A DNA stretch of 64,000 nt from Spirochaetae bacterium HGW-Spirochaetae-2 (lineage in GTDB: Bacteria > Spirochaetota > Spirochaetia > Sphaerochaetales > Sphaerochaetaceae): the NCBI GenBank assembly GCA_002839355.1, contig PGXW01000003.1, positions 28,896 through 92,895 of the forward strand. The letters are read 5' to 3'. How positions within the stretch are numbered: the stretch's first letter is position 1; each line of letters begins with the position of its first letter. The notes beneath the pieces were generated by a model, which was given only the letters and a program-made list of their open reading frames with translations, was not told the DNA's origin and did not search any database. Below, piece by piece: positions 35,822 through 45,377 of the stretch. The position numbers were made by a program, and so were the translations under genes.

Positions 35822-37475
35822 GGTGATGCTCCTTGCTTACATCTTCCTTCACCGTTCCCGAGACTTTCATATCGCGGGAAAGCGCTTCTTCCGAGAGTCG
35901 GATCCATTCCTTGGCTTTCCTACCGGCGCTATGGTCGCTTTCCTCTGTCTCCGCAACAGCATGTTCCTCGACCTCGATCATGCGGTTCACCGCAGCCAAC
36001 AGGCTCTGCATACTGGCTTCGATGACGTCGGTACTGACTCCACGTCCCCGATACACGCCGTGGTTGTCGCTGATCTTCACCAGCACTTCTCCCAGGGCAT
36101 CCCTATGCTCGGTGACCGCACGCAATTGGTAATCCTCCAAGACATAGGAGTGTTTGATTATCCGCTCGACAGCCTTGAAACAGGCGTACACCGGACCGGT
36201 GGCCATCTCGACAGCCTGCATCTTCTTTCCGTCGCGGCGCAGGGTCACACAAGCGGTGGCAGTCATGTTGTTGCCGCTGTTGACCACAAAGGTATCCAGT
36301 TCATAGATCTTCGGGGCGGCATGCGTCCCGCTCTCCATGAGAGCGATAAGGTCACGGTCGGTAATTTCCTTCTTCTTGTCGGCGACATTCTTGAAGTCTG
36401 TGAAAAGCTTGGTTGCCATTTCGGCATTCAAGGTGTAGCCCAGATCTTCCATCCGCTTCACGAACGCATGCTGGCCCGAGTGCTTGCCCAAGACCATCGT
36501 AGTCTTCTTCAAACCGATGGATTCGGGGGTCATGATCTCATACGTGCGGGCATTGGCCATCATCCCATGCTGGTGGATTCCCGATTCGTGCGCGAAGGCA
36601 TTCGCCCCCACCACAGCCTTGTTCGGTGCGATCGCCACACCGGTGATGCTTGAAAGCAATCTGCTGGTCTTATACAGCTCCTCGGTCTTGAGGTTGTAGG
36701 AGTAGTCGTACAGGTCCTTGCGGGTCCTGATCGCCATGACCAGCTCTTCGACCGCCGCATTGCCCGCCCGTTCGCCTATGCCGCATACCGTGCATTCCGC
36801 TTGCCTCGCCCCCGCTTTCAGACCAGCCAAAGAATTGGCGACTGCCAGACCCAGGTCGTTGTGGCAATGCACCGACAGGATAGTCTTGTCGATATTGGGA
36901 ACGTTGTTCATGAGGTATGCGATCAAATCGCCGAATTCCTGCGGCATGCTGTAGCCGACCGTATCCGGGATATTGACGACCGCGGCTCCCGCATCGATCA
37001 CACCCTCGACAACCCTGCACAGGTAGTCGCGGTCCGTGCGGGCCGCATCCTCGGCGGAGAATTCGATATCGGGACACAGGTTCCGGGCATGGATGACCAT
37101 GGCGACCGCCTGGTCGTACGCCTGCTGGCGCGACATCTTCAGCTTATATTCGAGATGCAGGTCGCTGGTTGCGATAAACGTATGTATCCGTGGTCGCGCA
37201 GCCGCTTTCACCGCATCCCAAGCCGAATCGATATCCTTCTTCAGAGCACGGGACAACGAAGCCACCGTACTCTCTTTCACTGCAGAGGCGATGGCCTGCA
37301 CAGAAGCAAAATCTCCAGGAGAAGCAATGGCAAAGCCTGCCTCTATCACATCCACCCCTAGGGCCTCGAGCTGCCTGGCAAATCTGAGTTTCTCCTCCAG
37401 ATTCATGCTGTACCCAGGTGCTTGTTCCCCATCCCGGAGTGTTGTGTCGAAAATCGCAATGTGTTCGGCCATCAT
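35811..37475 (-). CDS. leuA: 2-isopropylmalate synthase
   Basis: A 554-residue protein. The catalytic barrel is visible through FDTTLRDGEQAPGYSM, SVHCHNDLGLAVANSLAGL and the ESGIHQHGMM histidine motif, followed by the linker and the C-terminal leucine-feedback domain. It makes 2-isopropylmalate from 2-oxoisovalerate and acetyl-CoA. Two adjacent ATGs (37475, 37472) follow GAGGTAT; either may be used. Confidence 0.96.
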   Translation of the reverse strand: MMAEHIAIFDTTLRDGEQAPGYSMNLEEKLRFARQLEALGVDVIEAGFAIASPGDFASVQAIASAVKESTVASLSRALKKDIDSAWDAVKAAARPRIHTFIATSDLHLEYKLKMSRQQAYDQAVAMVIHARNLCPDIEFSAEDAARTDRDYLCRVVEGVIDAGAAVVNIPDTVGYSMPQEFGDLIAYLMNNVPNIDKTILSVHCHNDLGLAVANSLAGLKAGARQAECTVCGIGERAGNAAVEELVMAIRTRKDLYDYSYNLKTEELYKTSRLLSSITGVAIAPNKAVVGANAFAHESGIHQHGMMANARTYEIMTPESIGLKKTTMVLGKHSGQHAFVKRMEDLGYTLNAEMATKLFTDFKNVADKKKEITDRDLIALMESGTHAAPKIYELDTFVVNSGNNMTATACVTLRRDGKKMQAVEMATGPVYACFKAVERIIKHSYVLEDYQLRAVTEHRDALGEVLVKISDNHGVYRGRGVSTDVIEASMQSLLAAVNRMIEVEEHAVAETEESDHSAGRKAKEWIRLSEEALSRDMKVSGTVKEDVSKEHHHEK

Positions 37476-37518
37476 ATACCTCTCTATTCGTTCCGGCTGA
37501 CGCCGGTATCATCGAAAC

Positions 37519-37531
37519 GGTACCAGGTACC
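37519..37531. repeat. GGTACC-AG-GTACC element, copy 1
   Basis: A 13-bp element, GGTACCAGGTACC, lies immediately behind the ilvC stop codon. Two related copies flank the control region of the operon at 39561-39572 and 39680-39692. Confidence 0.5.
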
Positions 37532-38524
<993 letters not shown>

Positions 38525-38598
38525 CTACCTTCTCCTTTTGCCCCTTGGGGCGTCGTATTCCGTATGATTCTCCGGGAACTCATTCCCTATGAAAAGTC

Positions 38599-39111
38599 CT
38601 ATTCATCGTCATCGCCATGGTTCACCATGGCTTGGCTGCCCCGCTCCATTGCTGTCGTACCGGTACGGACCAGCTCGGTGATGCCGTACGGACGCAACAG
38701 GTGCAGGAATGAAGCCACCTTATCGATATTTCCGGTAATCTGCATGGTGATGGTCGTCTCTGTGACGTCCATGATCTTGGCCTTGAAGATTTCCGAAAGC
38801 TCGACCACCGCCGCGCGCGTCTTCTCAGTGGTTGTCACTTTCACCAGGAGGAGTTCACATTGGATGCTTCCTTGCAACGTCAGTTCCACGACTGTAATGA
38901 CATCGATCAATTTGGCGACCTGCTTCTCGATCTGCTCAACGATAGCCCGGTCTCCCGTCACCACGATGGTGATCCGGCTGATCTCCGGATTCTCGGTCTC
39001 CCCAACCGACAAGCTGTCGATATTGTAGCCCCGACGGCTGAACAATCCCACGACCCTGCTGAGGACGCCAGGATGGTTGTTGACCAGAATTCCCAATGTA
39101 TACCGTTCCAT
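38599..39111 (-). CDS. ilvN: Acetolactate synthase regulatory (small) subunit
   Basis: A 170-residue protein, normal for the IlvN/IlvH long form. The N-terminal ACT domain (YTLGILVNNHPGVLSRVVGLFSRRGYNIDSL) carries the valine-binding GVLSR loop and is followed by the ALS_ss_C domain. It sets activity and feedback inhibition of IlvB. As the first gene of the operon, behind the leader attenuator, it is separated from ilvB by eight genes. Confidence 0.96.
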   Translation of the reverse strand: MERYTLGILVNNHPGVLSRVVGLFSRRGYNIDSLSVGETENPEISRITIVVTGDRAIVEQIEKQVAKLIDVITVVELTLQGSIQCELLLVKVTTTEKTRAAVVELSEIFKAKIMDVTETTITMQITGNIDKVASFLHLLRPYGITELVRTGTTAMERGSQAMVNHGDDDE

Positions 39112-39183
39112 ATGTCATTTCCCCCTTCGGAAGATGTGTGCTGTTGCCCGACGTTCCCTATGGTAGGTCGATGCCGATAATTT

Positions 39184-39245
39184 GGCTACACCGATTCGCC
39201 GTGGAGGGGTTCTCCACGGTTGCACCTGAATCGGCTAGCCGTGGA
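39184..39245 (-). promoter_or_regulatory. Attenuator stem-loops of the ilv-leu operon (competing structures)
   Basis: In the minus-strand RNA, directly after the leader stop codon, come segment a (TCCACGG, 39239-39245), b (GGCTAGCCGATTC, 39228-39240), c (CCGTGGA, 39213-39219), d (TCCACGG, 39199-39205) and e (GAATCGG plus TAGCC, 39184-39197). c can pair with a or with d, and b can pair with e around the c-d hairpin. This is the mutually exclusive arrangement of amino-acid attenuators. The bases after e are AAATTATC, not a clear U-run, so the output may be Rho-assisted or translational. Pairing was worked out by eye. Confidence 0.75.
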
Positions 39246-39449
39246 TTAGAGAATAATAAGGCTTACAAGAATAATAATCGCAGATAGGATGGCGATGGGT
39301 AGGAGGGTGGAGGTGATAAGGAGGGTGGGAATCAAAGCGGACACGGATGTGGATCGGGACGTGGCGGTAGATGGACATGCGGTTTCGACCGCTATGCGCC
39401 AAGGTCTTGGTTGTGTCGAGGAAAAATGTTGTTTCCCTGCCGTTATCAT
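39246..39449 (-). CDS. Leader peptide ORF of the ilv-leu operon (Leu/Ile/Val-rich end)
   Basis: Sixty-seven residues from ATG 39449, which has TGAGGTG seven bases upstream; a further in-frame ATG lies at 39467. The N-terminal half is unremarkable, but 17 of the last 25 residues are Leu, Ile or Val, ending AIIILVSLIIL-stop. The stop codon abuts the first attenuator arm. It is longer than the enteric ilv leaders (around 30 residues). The biased codons at exactly the control position and the downstream competing stems make a regulatory leader much more likely than a chance ORF. Confidence 0.72.
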   Translation of the reverse strand: MITAGKQHFSSTQPRPWRIAVETACPSTATSRSTSVSALIPTLLITSTLLPIAILSAIIILVSLIIL

Positions 39450-39481
39450 GACTGGCACCTCATTCAAGAAGATTGCTTCTT

Positions 39482-39510
39482 GTTGTATACAGGTCTTCTA
39501 AAAATGTCAA
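39482..39510 (-). promoter_or_regulatory. Promoter of the ilv-leu operon
   Basis: On the minus strand TTGACA (39505-39510) is followed by TATACA at 15 bp or TACAAC at 17 bp. The predicted start near 39475 lies about 25 bp before the leader ATG. An AT-rich stretch precedes the -35. Confidence 0.6.
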
Positions 39511-39560
39511 CTCCCTGAAATATTTTCTTCAATATTTATGCAACTTTTATGCATTCACAT

Positions 39561-39572
39561 GGTACCTGGTAC
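39561..39572. repeat. GGTACC element, copy 2
   Basis: GGTACCTGGTAC lies about 50 bp upstream of the -35 of the ilv promoter. It is nearly the reverse complement of the element behind ilvC. Confidence 0.45.
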
Positions 39573-39679
39573 GCGTTTTCGTTTTTGTATGCAAAATAAT
39601 CAACAAGTACGAATATTTTGCGTTCTAATGGGGGGCGACACGTATTGGTCACCCCAAACTGTATACAAATTTTAAAAGT

Positions 39680-39692
39680 GGTACCTGGCACC
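39680..39692. repeat. GGTACC element, copy 3
   Basis: GGTACCTGGCACC lies 36 bp before the sensor kinase start. It resembles copies 1 and 2 with one half changed. The remainder of 39573-39679 is AT-rich and holds no gene. Confidence 0.45.
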
Positions 39693-39728
39693 TTCCCGAA
39701 AGGGAATTCGTAAGGTAAACTCCTCCTT

Positions 39729-41492
39729 ATGAGCCGCTCGCCAATCTTCACTTCCCTTTTCTCCCGCCTCATGTTCTTCTTCCTCGTGGTGATGCTCATA
39801 CCCGTCTCCGTGTTGGGCTTCTCGTACCTCACGACAGGACGGCGTGCGATCATCAACTACCTGAGCGGACAAAGCGAGACAAACCTTGAACGGGCCGCAG
39901 TCAGGCTGACGCAACTCATCGAAGGATATCGGCACAAGGCCTACTCCATCAGTACGAATGAAGATATCATCACCGTATTGGAGAACGATGAACCGCAATC
40001 GATGCAGCAAGGCATGACCAGGATCTACGAGCAGTTGTTCTCCATCATGAAAGGCGACACCTATCTGGCGACAGCCTCCATCGTGAGCACTACCGGACGT
40101 GTCCGACTATCCACGCACCTGTTTCCCGACCAATACGACCTTCGCTACCAGGGCAACGACACGAACCCCTTCTTCGACTTGTCCAGGGCAGGCGTCGATA
40201 CGGCATCGACCATAACCATGCGCAACAGGTATGTCACACAAAACAATGTGTTCGTATTTCTCAATATCCTCAGGAAAGTCCGCAACAATTCGGGAGACGT
40301 GCTGGGTTATGTGGCCGTAGATATCTTCCAGGATAGCATAAGCGCACTTCCCCGCGGGCTCGGTTTCTCCGACCTGTTGCTTATCGATACGGAAAATTAT
40401 GCGGCCTACTCCCTTATCCATATGGATATGCATGGAGACTTTTCCCATTTTCCCGAACTGGGCTCCATCACCTTCCCCCTCAAATCCGGGAACTTTGTGA
40501 GCGAGGGGAGCATCGTATCGCTCATACCCATCGCCAATACCCAATTGTTTCTTGCCGGAGTGACCGATACCACCATGTACCAACGGAATATCGACGGGTA
40601 TGTGGTCATGATACTCTTCGTGCTTGCGATAGGGACCATCCTGGCGGGGGTCCTTGCCTACTTCTTCAGCCGATCGATCGCCCGTCCGATCGACAGCCTT
40701 GCCCGGTCCATGCACAAGGTCGAGACAGGAAATCTGGAAACGCGTGTGACCGAATCGGATATCTGGGAAATCAGCCAACTGCAACGTTCATTCAACACCA
40801 TGGTCAGGCAGATCACTACCCTCATGGACCTGACCCGAGAGGAGGAGGCGAAGCTACAGGAAGCCGAACGCAAGGCGTTGGAAGCACAGCTCAATCCGCA
40901 CTTCCTCTACAATACACTCAATACGGTCAAAGCGATCGCCAAGTTGCATCATGAGGAGGATATCCTGTTGATAACCACGAAACTGGGGAAATTGCTCCGC
41001 AATGCGATCGACAACCGCGATGCGGAAACCTCACTTCAGGAGAGTTTCGCCCTGGTGGACAGCTATTTGACAATCCAAAAGATCCGGTTTGGAGCCAAGC
41101 TCAATACCGTGGTGGAGTTGGATGGATCGATCGCAACGATCAAGACCCCGAAACTCATAATCCAACCACTGGTGGAAAATGCCCTGATCCATGGGCTGGA
41201 ACCAAAGGTGGGAAACTGGCGGTTGACGATAAGGGCCTATCGGGACCTATCGGATATTGTCATCACTGTTGCCGACAACGGCATAGGGTTTCCCGACCAC
41301 CAGCAGTATGATACCTTGTTCGAACCGGAGTCGCACAACCATGTCGGATTGTACAATATCCATAGGCGCCTGAAATTACGATACGGGGACGGCGCCGGAC
41401 TAGTCATCGATTCGGCGAAGGATGAAGGAACCATGGTAACCATTCGAATCCCCTTGGGGGATGAATCGTCCAGCACCAAGGAGACTGAATAA
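39729..41492 (+). CDS. Sensor histidine kinase, YesM/LytS-like (His_kinase type)
   Basis: A 587-residue inner-membrane kinase. TM1 is at about 15-33, an extracytoplasmic sensing domain (about 35-285, dCache-like) follows, TM2 is at about 292-314 and HAMP at about 313-366. The phosphoaccepting histidine is H391 in LNPHFLYNTLNTVKAIA; the ATPase N box is LVENALIHGLEPK, with DNGIGFP. The architecture matches YesM-type kinases that control sugar uptake. It overlaps its response regulator by one base. The likely target is the sugar ABC operon at 43.9-47.7 kb. Confidence 0.94.
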   Translation: MSRSPIFTSLFSRLMFFFLVVMLIPVSVLGFSYLTTGRRAIINYLSGQSETNLERAAVRLTQLIEGYRHKAYSISTNEDIITVLENDEPQSMQQGMTRIYEQLFSIMKGDTYLATASIVSTTGRVRLSTHLFPDQYDLRYQGNDTNPFFDLSRAGVDTASTITMRNRYVTQNNVFVFLNILRKVRNNSGDVLGYVAVDIFQDSISALPRGLGFSDLLLIDTENYAAYSLIHMDMHGDFSHFPELGSITFPLKSGNFVSEGSIVSLIPIANTQLFLAGVTDTTMYQRNIDGYVVMILFVLAIGTILAGVLAYFFSRSIARPIDSLARSMHKVETGNLETRVTESDIWEISQLQRSFNTMVRQITTLMDLTREEEAKLQEAERKALEAQLNPHFLYNTLNTVKAIAKLHHEEDILLITTKLGKLLRNAIDNRDAETSLQESFALVDSYLTIQKIRFGAKLNTVVELDGSIATIKTPKLIIQPLVENALIHGLEPKVGNWRLTIRAYRDLSDIVITVADNGIGFPDHQQYDTLFEPESHNHVGLYNIHRRLKLRYGDGAGLVIDSAKDEGTMVTIRIPLGDESSSTKETE

Positions 41493-42259
41493 TGGCTTTT
41501 ACCGTGATAATAGTGGAGGACGAGGACCTTATCAGAAGTGAGATCGAACAAAGCACACCGTGGGAGAAACTTGGCCTGACCGTAGTCGGAAGCGCCTCGG
41601 ACGGATTGTCCGGAACGGACATGATCCGCCAGTTGAACCCCGATATCGTGATCACGGATATCCGTCTCCCCGGACAAGACGGGCTGCAGATGCTTGCCGA
41701 TTGTTCCGTTGACCACGCCATCATCCTGAGCGGACACAGCGACTTCTCTTATATGCGCAGTGCCATAAAGCTGGGAGTGTTCGATTACCTGCTCAAACCC
41801 TTCGACGATTCGGAATTGGAGGATGCCCTCGCCTCGCTCGTGCACAAATTGCATGATGAGGAGGAGGAGATGGCCAAGTTGGGCAAGAGCCTTTCGGACG
41901 ATGCCGCGATCGCCTTGCCGATGCATGTGGACAACCATATCGTAAACAGTGCGATACGTATTGTCTCCGACACGTACCACAAGTGCATCGGCCTGCAGGA
42001 AACCGCTGCGTTGCTCCATGTCTCGGAAGGCCACTTGAGCCGGCTCTTCAAGGAACAGACCGGTATCAATTTCCTGCAGTATCTGAATGCATGGCGGGTG
42101 AACAGGGCCATCGACCTGCTGAAGGATCCCCGCATGAACATCACCATGGTATGTACCCGGTGCGGATTTCCGACACCGGGGTATTTCACCAAGGTCTTCC
42201 GACGGTTTATCGGCATGACTCCGTCACAATTTCGCGACACCACCCTCTCAAGGCGCTAA
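41492..42259 (+). CDS. Response regulator with AraC-type HTH output (YesN-like)
   Basis: A 255-residue protein. A receiver domain (1-120; acidic ED at 9-12, phospho-acceptor D56 in VITDIRLPG, K102 in LLKPF) is joined to an AraC-family double HTH (about 155-252, with ETAALLHVSEGHLSRLFKEQTGINFLQY and the PGYFTKVFRRFIGMTPSQFR signature). The start shares a base with the kinase stop (TAATG). Its 3' end overlaps the convergent gene by 12 bp. Confidence 0.95.
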   Translation: MAFTVIIVEDEDLIRSEIEQSTPWEKLGLTVVGSASDGLSGTDMIRQLNPDIVITDIRLPGQDGLQMLADCSVDHAIILSGHSDFSYMRSAIKLGVFDYLLKPFDDSELEDALASLVHKLHDEEEEMAKLGKSLSDDAAIALPMHVDNHIVNSAIRIVSDTYHKCIGLQETAALLHVSEGHLSRLFKEQTGINFLQYLNAWRVNRAIDLLKDPRMNITMVCTRCGFPTPGYFTKVFRRFIGMTPSQFRDTTLSRR

Positions 42260-42991
42260 GGAATCCACCAGTGCTTGCAATTTGGCCTTTATGACCGAAA
42301 ACTCCAAGTTGTTGGCGAGCAGATGGCTACGGATATTCTCTGTCCTGCTTTTCAAGGGAACTCCCAGGATAGCTTCGATCTCTTGTTGTGTCACACCCCA
42401 TGAGATCACATCGGCATACGTTGTGTTGCCTTTGATGCTACGATCTGTGATACTTTCCACGTGGGTGACAACGGTTTCAGGAACCTTACCCGGCGCAAGC
42501 GGCTCGATGGACCTGACTTCCAATCGGGCCAAGGTGTCGGCATCCGCAATCTTCCCTGAATCCCTCAGGACCTCGATCACCGTACGTGGAACATAGGTGT
42601 CCTCAGCCGGGGTGAACGGCAAACCGGTATACAGTGCCACAAACCATTTGAGACTGTCGGTACCCACCTCTCCAGCGCCATCGGCGACTTCGCCATACAG
42701 CGCTTCCAAGTCCTTGGCCAGATAATCCCGTGCAGGTTTTACCGTCACATCCAAGGCGAATGCGGCGGCCAGGATATCGGCTGTGACGGCAAAATTCCTC
42801 TCCACATCGGCGAAACTGTACGACCCCCTGATATCCGCAGGGTTTGCGATTCCGGCAAACTCACCGGATGAAAATTTCATCGGCACCTTCTCGCTCACGG
42901 TCTTCCACGAACCAAGAGCCATAAGAAGCACAACACCTCCGAGAATAGTCGCTACAACGCTGATTGCGATACCTTTTGCTCCAATCTTCAT
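42248..42991 (-). CDS. Membrane-anchored protein of unknown function, partner of the polyferredoxin
   Basis: A 247-residue protein from ATG 42991 behind GGAGGTGG. One N-terminal membrane anchor (about residues 6-26) is followed by a soluble, probably extracytoplasmic domain rich in helices. I do not recognise the family, and there are no Cys residues or heme motifs. The start overlaps the polyferredoxin stop by 4 bp, so the two probably form a complex. The stretch TYADVISWGVTQQEIEAILG looks like a small helical module of unknown role. Confidence 0.75.
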   Translation of the reverse strand: MKIGAKGIAISVVATILGGVVLLMALGSWKTVSEKVPMKFSSGEFAGIANPADIRGSYSFADVERNFAVTADILAAAFALDVTVKPARDYLAKDLEALYGEVADGAGEVGTDSLKWFVALYTGLPFTPAEDTYVPRTVIEVLRDSGKIADADTLARLEVRSIEPLAPGKVPETVVTHVESITDRSIKGNTTYADVISWGVTQQEIEAILGVPLKSRTENIRSHLLANNLEFSVIKAKLQALVDSLAP

Positions 42992-43842
42992 TTCGCCACC
43001 TCCTGGGAATCCTGTTCCAGACGATGGGTATTGAACTCGACGGTTGACGGAATGGGACACGCCGAGTCGCTGGTGCATTTCAGACAGCTGATGCATTGGT
43101 GGTCGTTGACCACAGCGGCAGTACTGACTGTGATATTCATGGGGCAGGCCGTGTCACATGCTTTGCAATCGATGCACGTAATCGTGTTACGGCGCAATTT
43201 GAATACCCTGAGCAGATTTCCTAGGCCAAGGAGAGCTCCGTATGGACAGGCATATTTGCAGAACGGACGCTCGACGAACAAGGACAGCACCATGACCAGA
43301 CCCAACGCGACATATCCGGTAATGGCGACCTCGCCAGTGTAGAAGTTGAACAATGCATAGTACGGGTCGTAATTGGAGAATACCAACTTCGCGGTTACGG
43401 CCGTCATGACCACTACCCAGATAAGTACGACATAGCGCAGGTATCGGAGTATCCTGTCGACAGTCGGCGGTACAAAGGTATTGTAGCGTCGTTTGAAGAG
43501 CTTCTTTCCCAGTTTCCCCAACCACTCTTGGAAGGAACCCATGGGACATACCCAGCCGCAGAATACCGGACCGAACGCCAGTGTCGAAAGAAACACCAAA
43601 CCCATCAGCCAAACGGCCGATTCGTGGATCTTCTGCACATAGGTACCATCGGTAACCAACCGGTAAAGCGTCACCACTCCCCCGAATGGACAAATCGCAT
43701 GGAGACTCGCTCCCTGCACAAATGGCAACGTCACACCCTGTTCTTCAAGCGTGTGCGCGACAGAAACCAAAGCCACAACTACAAAGAACAGGATTTGGAC
43801 AGCAAGCCGAATCCTCTGCGTTCCCGTTTTTTTCCGTTTCAT
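42988..43842 (-). CDS. NapH-like membrane polyferredoxin
   Basis: A 284-residue protein with about five membrane helices and, at the C-terminus, two [4Fe-4S] ferredoxin motifs (CIDCKACDTACPMN and CISCLKCTSDSACP). Two CPxG/CxxxCP motifs at membrane borders (GWVCPMGSFQEW, CKYACPYGALLG) are typical of NapH/NosR/RdxA-type proteins. Such proteins pass electrons between the quinol pool or flavoproteins and periplasmic reductases. No reductase gene is next to it, so the partner is unknown. Confidence 0.88.
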   Translation of the reverse strand: MKRKKTGTQRIRLAVQILFFVVVALVSVAHTLEEQGVTLPFVQGASLHAICPFGGVVTLYRLVTDGTYVQKIHESAVWLMGLVFLSTLAFGPVFCGWVCPMGSFQEWLGKLGKKLFKRRYNTFVPPTVDRILRYLRYVVLIWVVVMTAVTAKLVFSNYDPYYALFNFYTGEVAITGYVALGLVMVLSLFVERPFCKYACPYGALLGLGNLLRVFKLRRNTITCIDCKACDTACPMNITVSTAAVVNDHQCISCLKCTSDSACPIPSTVEFNTHRLEQDSQEVAK

Positions 43843-43916
43843 GGGAAACCCCTTCCTTCACAAGATGACCCAGCCTACACCCGGTGCATAAGCGGAGCAT
43901 CATGATTGGATAAAGA

Positions 43917-44510
43917 TTAGGTGAAGATAGCAGAAAAGTAGTTCACCAACCCCTCGTCGAAGGAATACTGGTAGGAATCGATACCGATAGCTTTGGCTGC
44001 CACGATATTCTCCTCGTAGTCGTCGATAAAGAATACCTTGGGTATTGCAACCTGTTCCTTTTCCATAATATGGGTGAAGAACCGTTTCGATGGTTTTGAT
44101 ATTCCCATTTCATGCGATGCGTACAAGGCGTCGAACACATTCAGGAAACCCTGGTGGCGTAGCCATTCCCAATGTGGTGCATAGGTGTTCGATCCACACA
44201 CCACCCGTTTGCCCCTCGCCCGGAGCGCCTCCAGGATTTCCACCACAGGGGGATTCCAACGCGGACGGAAGAAGTCGACCAGGGGATCGCCGACAACCCG
44301 GATCCCCAGTTGATGCTCGACATGCTTCCAGTACAGCGCCGAATCGATGGTTCCGTCCATAAGAGGAAACGCATAGTGGGAATAATCGTCGTGCAATTCG
44401 TCGTAGTCGAAACCGTAATGCCGGGCAATCGCTTCCAGAGTGGTGATATCGCGGATAACCACGTTGCCCATATCGAAGATGTAGAGATCGTAATCAAGAG
44501 GGTGTCGCAT
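43917..44510 (-). CDS. HAD-superfamily hydrolase, YihX-like sugar-phosphate phosphatase
   Basis: A 197-residue protein from ATG 44510, four bases after the permease stop. Motif I is IFDMGNVV, with Gly in place of the second Asp, as in the YihX glucose-1-phosphatase group. Motif II is VCGSNTYAPHWEWL, motif III the Lys of GISKPSKRFF and motif IV FFIDDYEENI. It is the last gene of the sugar ABC operon, so it probably dephosphorylates a sugar phosphate from the imported sugar. Confidence 0.85.
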   Translation of the reverse strand: MRHPLDYDLYIFDMGNVVIRDITTLEAIARHYGFDYDELHDDYSHYAFPLMDGTIDSALYWKHVEHQLGIRVVGDPLVDFFRPRWNPPVVEILEALRARGKRVVCGSNTYAPHWEWLRHQGFLNVFDALYASHEMGISKPSKRFFTHIMEKEQVAIPKVFFIDDYEENIVAAKAIGIDSYQYSFDEGLVNYFSAIFT

Positions 44511-44514
44511 GTGA

Positions 44515-45366
44515 TCAGCCTTTTCGTGACTCGTAAACCGCAGAGCCACCAATGAAGTATTTCGAGAGGGCACCGAACATGATGAACATCGGCAAGCTGG
44601 CTATCACTGCGACAGCCATCATCGCACCTTCGTCCGTCAATTTCTCTTCGGCGAACTTTGAGATATACAAGGGAATCGTCTTCATCTTCTCCGATTGTGT
44701 CACCAGCAACGGCCACAACAGGTTGTCCCATTGGCCCCTGAAGGAGAGGATTCCGAGAGTGGCGATAACCGGTGCACAATTGGGAAAGACGATTCTCCAG
44801 AAGATTCCGAACTCGCCCAATCCGTCGACACGGGAAGCGTCCAGGTATTCGGATGGGAAGGTGGTGAGATATTGGCGCATCTGGAACACACCGAACGCAC
44901 TGACAAGGAATGGCACGATAAGTCCGGCGTATGTGTCCTGCATCCTCAGGCCGGTCGCGACCATATAGAGGGGAATCATGATTGCTTCGAAAGGAATCAT
45001 CATGGTTGCCATGATCATCATGAATATCAGGTTCCTGCCCCTGAAGTTGAACTTTGCGATGCCATATCCGGTGATCGACGCGATCAGGATTGTCGTTATC
45101 GCCACAGTAATCGAGACGAACAAAGAATTGAATACATTCCGTGGAAAAATCCAGGACCCGTCGTTGCCTCGGAGAGCCTTGATGTAGTTGTCGTAATGGA
45201 AGGTCTCGGGAATCCAACTGAACGGCATGCGGACAATCTGCCTGCTGGTCATGAACGAGCTGGTAAGCATGAATACCAATGGCATGACCGTGAACACCAA
45301 CACCAGTATGAGAGCCGTCCAAATGAATATGCTTGCCCAAGGAATACGTTTGATTGAAATTTCCAT
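44515..45366 (-). CDS. Sugar ABC transporter permease (MalG type)
   Basis: A 283-residue protein with six membrane helices and a CUT1 EAA loop (EYLDASRVDGLGEFGIFWRIVFP). It starts 11 bp after the MalF-type gene. As in the murQ operon, no ATPase is encoded nearby. Confidence 0.93.
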   Translation of the reverse strand: MEISIKRIPWASIFIWTALILVLVFTVMPLVFMLTSSFMTSRQIVRMPFSWIPETFHYDNYIKALRGNDGSWIFPRNVFNSLFVSITVAITTILIASITGYGIAKFNFRGRNLIFMMIMATMMIPFEAIMIPLYMVATGLRMQDTYAGLIVPFLVSAFGVFQMRQYLTTFPSEYLDASRVDGLGEFGIFWRIVFPNCAPVIATLGILSFRGQWDNLLWPLLVTQSEKMKTIPLYISKFAEEKLTDEGAMMAVAVIASLPMFIMFGALSKYFIGGSAVYESRKG

Positions 45367-45377
45367 ACTGTCTCCTC

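Noticed and set aside
34148..36025. A 625-codon plus-strand ORF over cimA and leuA
   Set aside because: It runs antisense to two genes with full catalytic motifs and crosses their junction. It is a long shadow ORF.
39239..39450. A T-box riboswitch before ilvN
   Set aside because: No AGGGTGG-type T-box core, specifier loop or long leader stem is visible; the leader-peptide model fits better.
39246..39467. The leader ORF first taken for a chance frame
   Set aside because: The rejection was reversed: the Leu/Ile/Val-rich end, its position before ilvN and the competing stems support a leader peptide, so it is listed as a feature.
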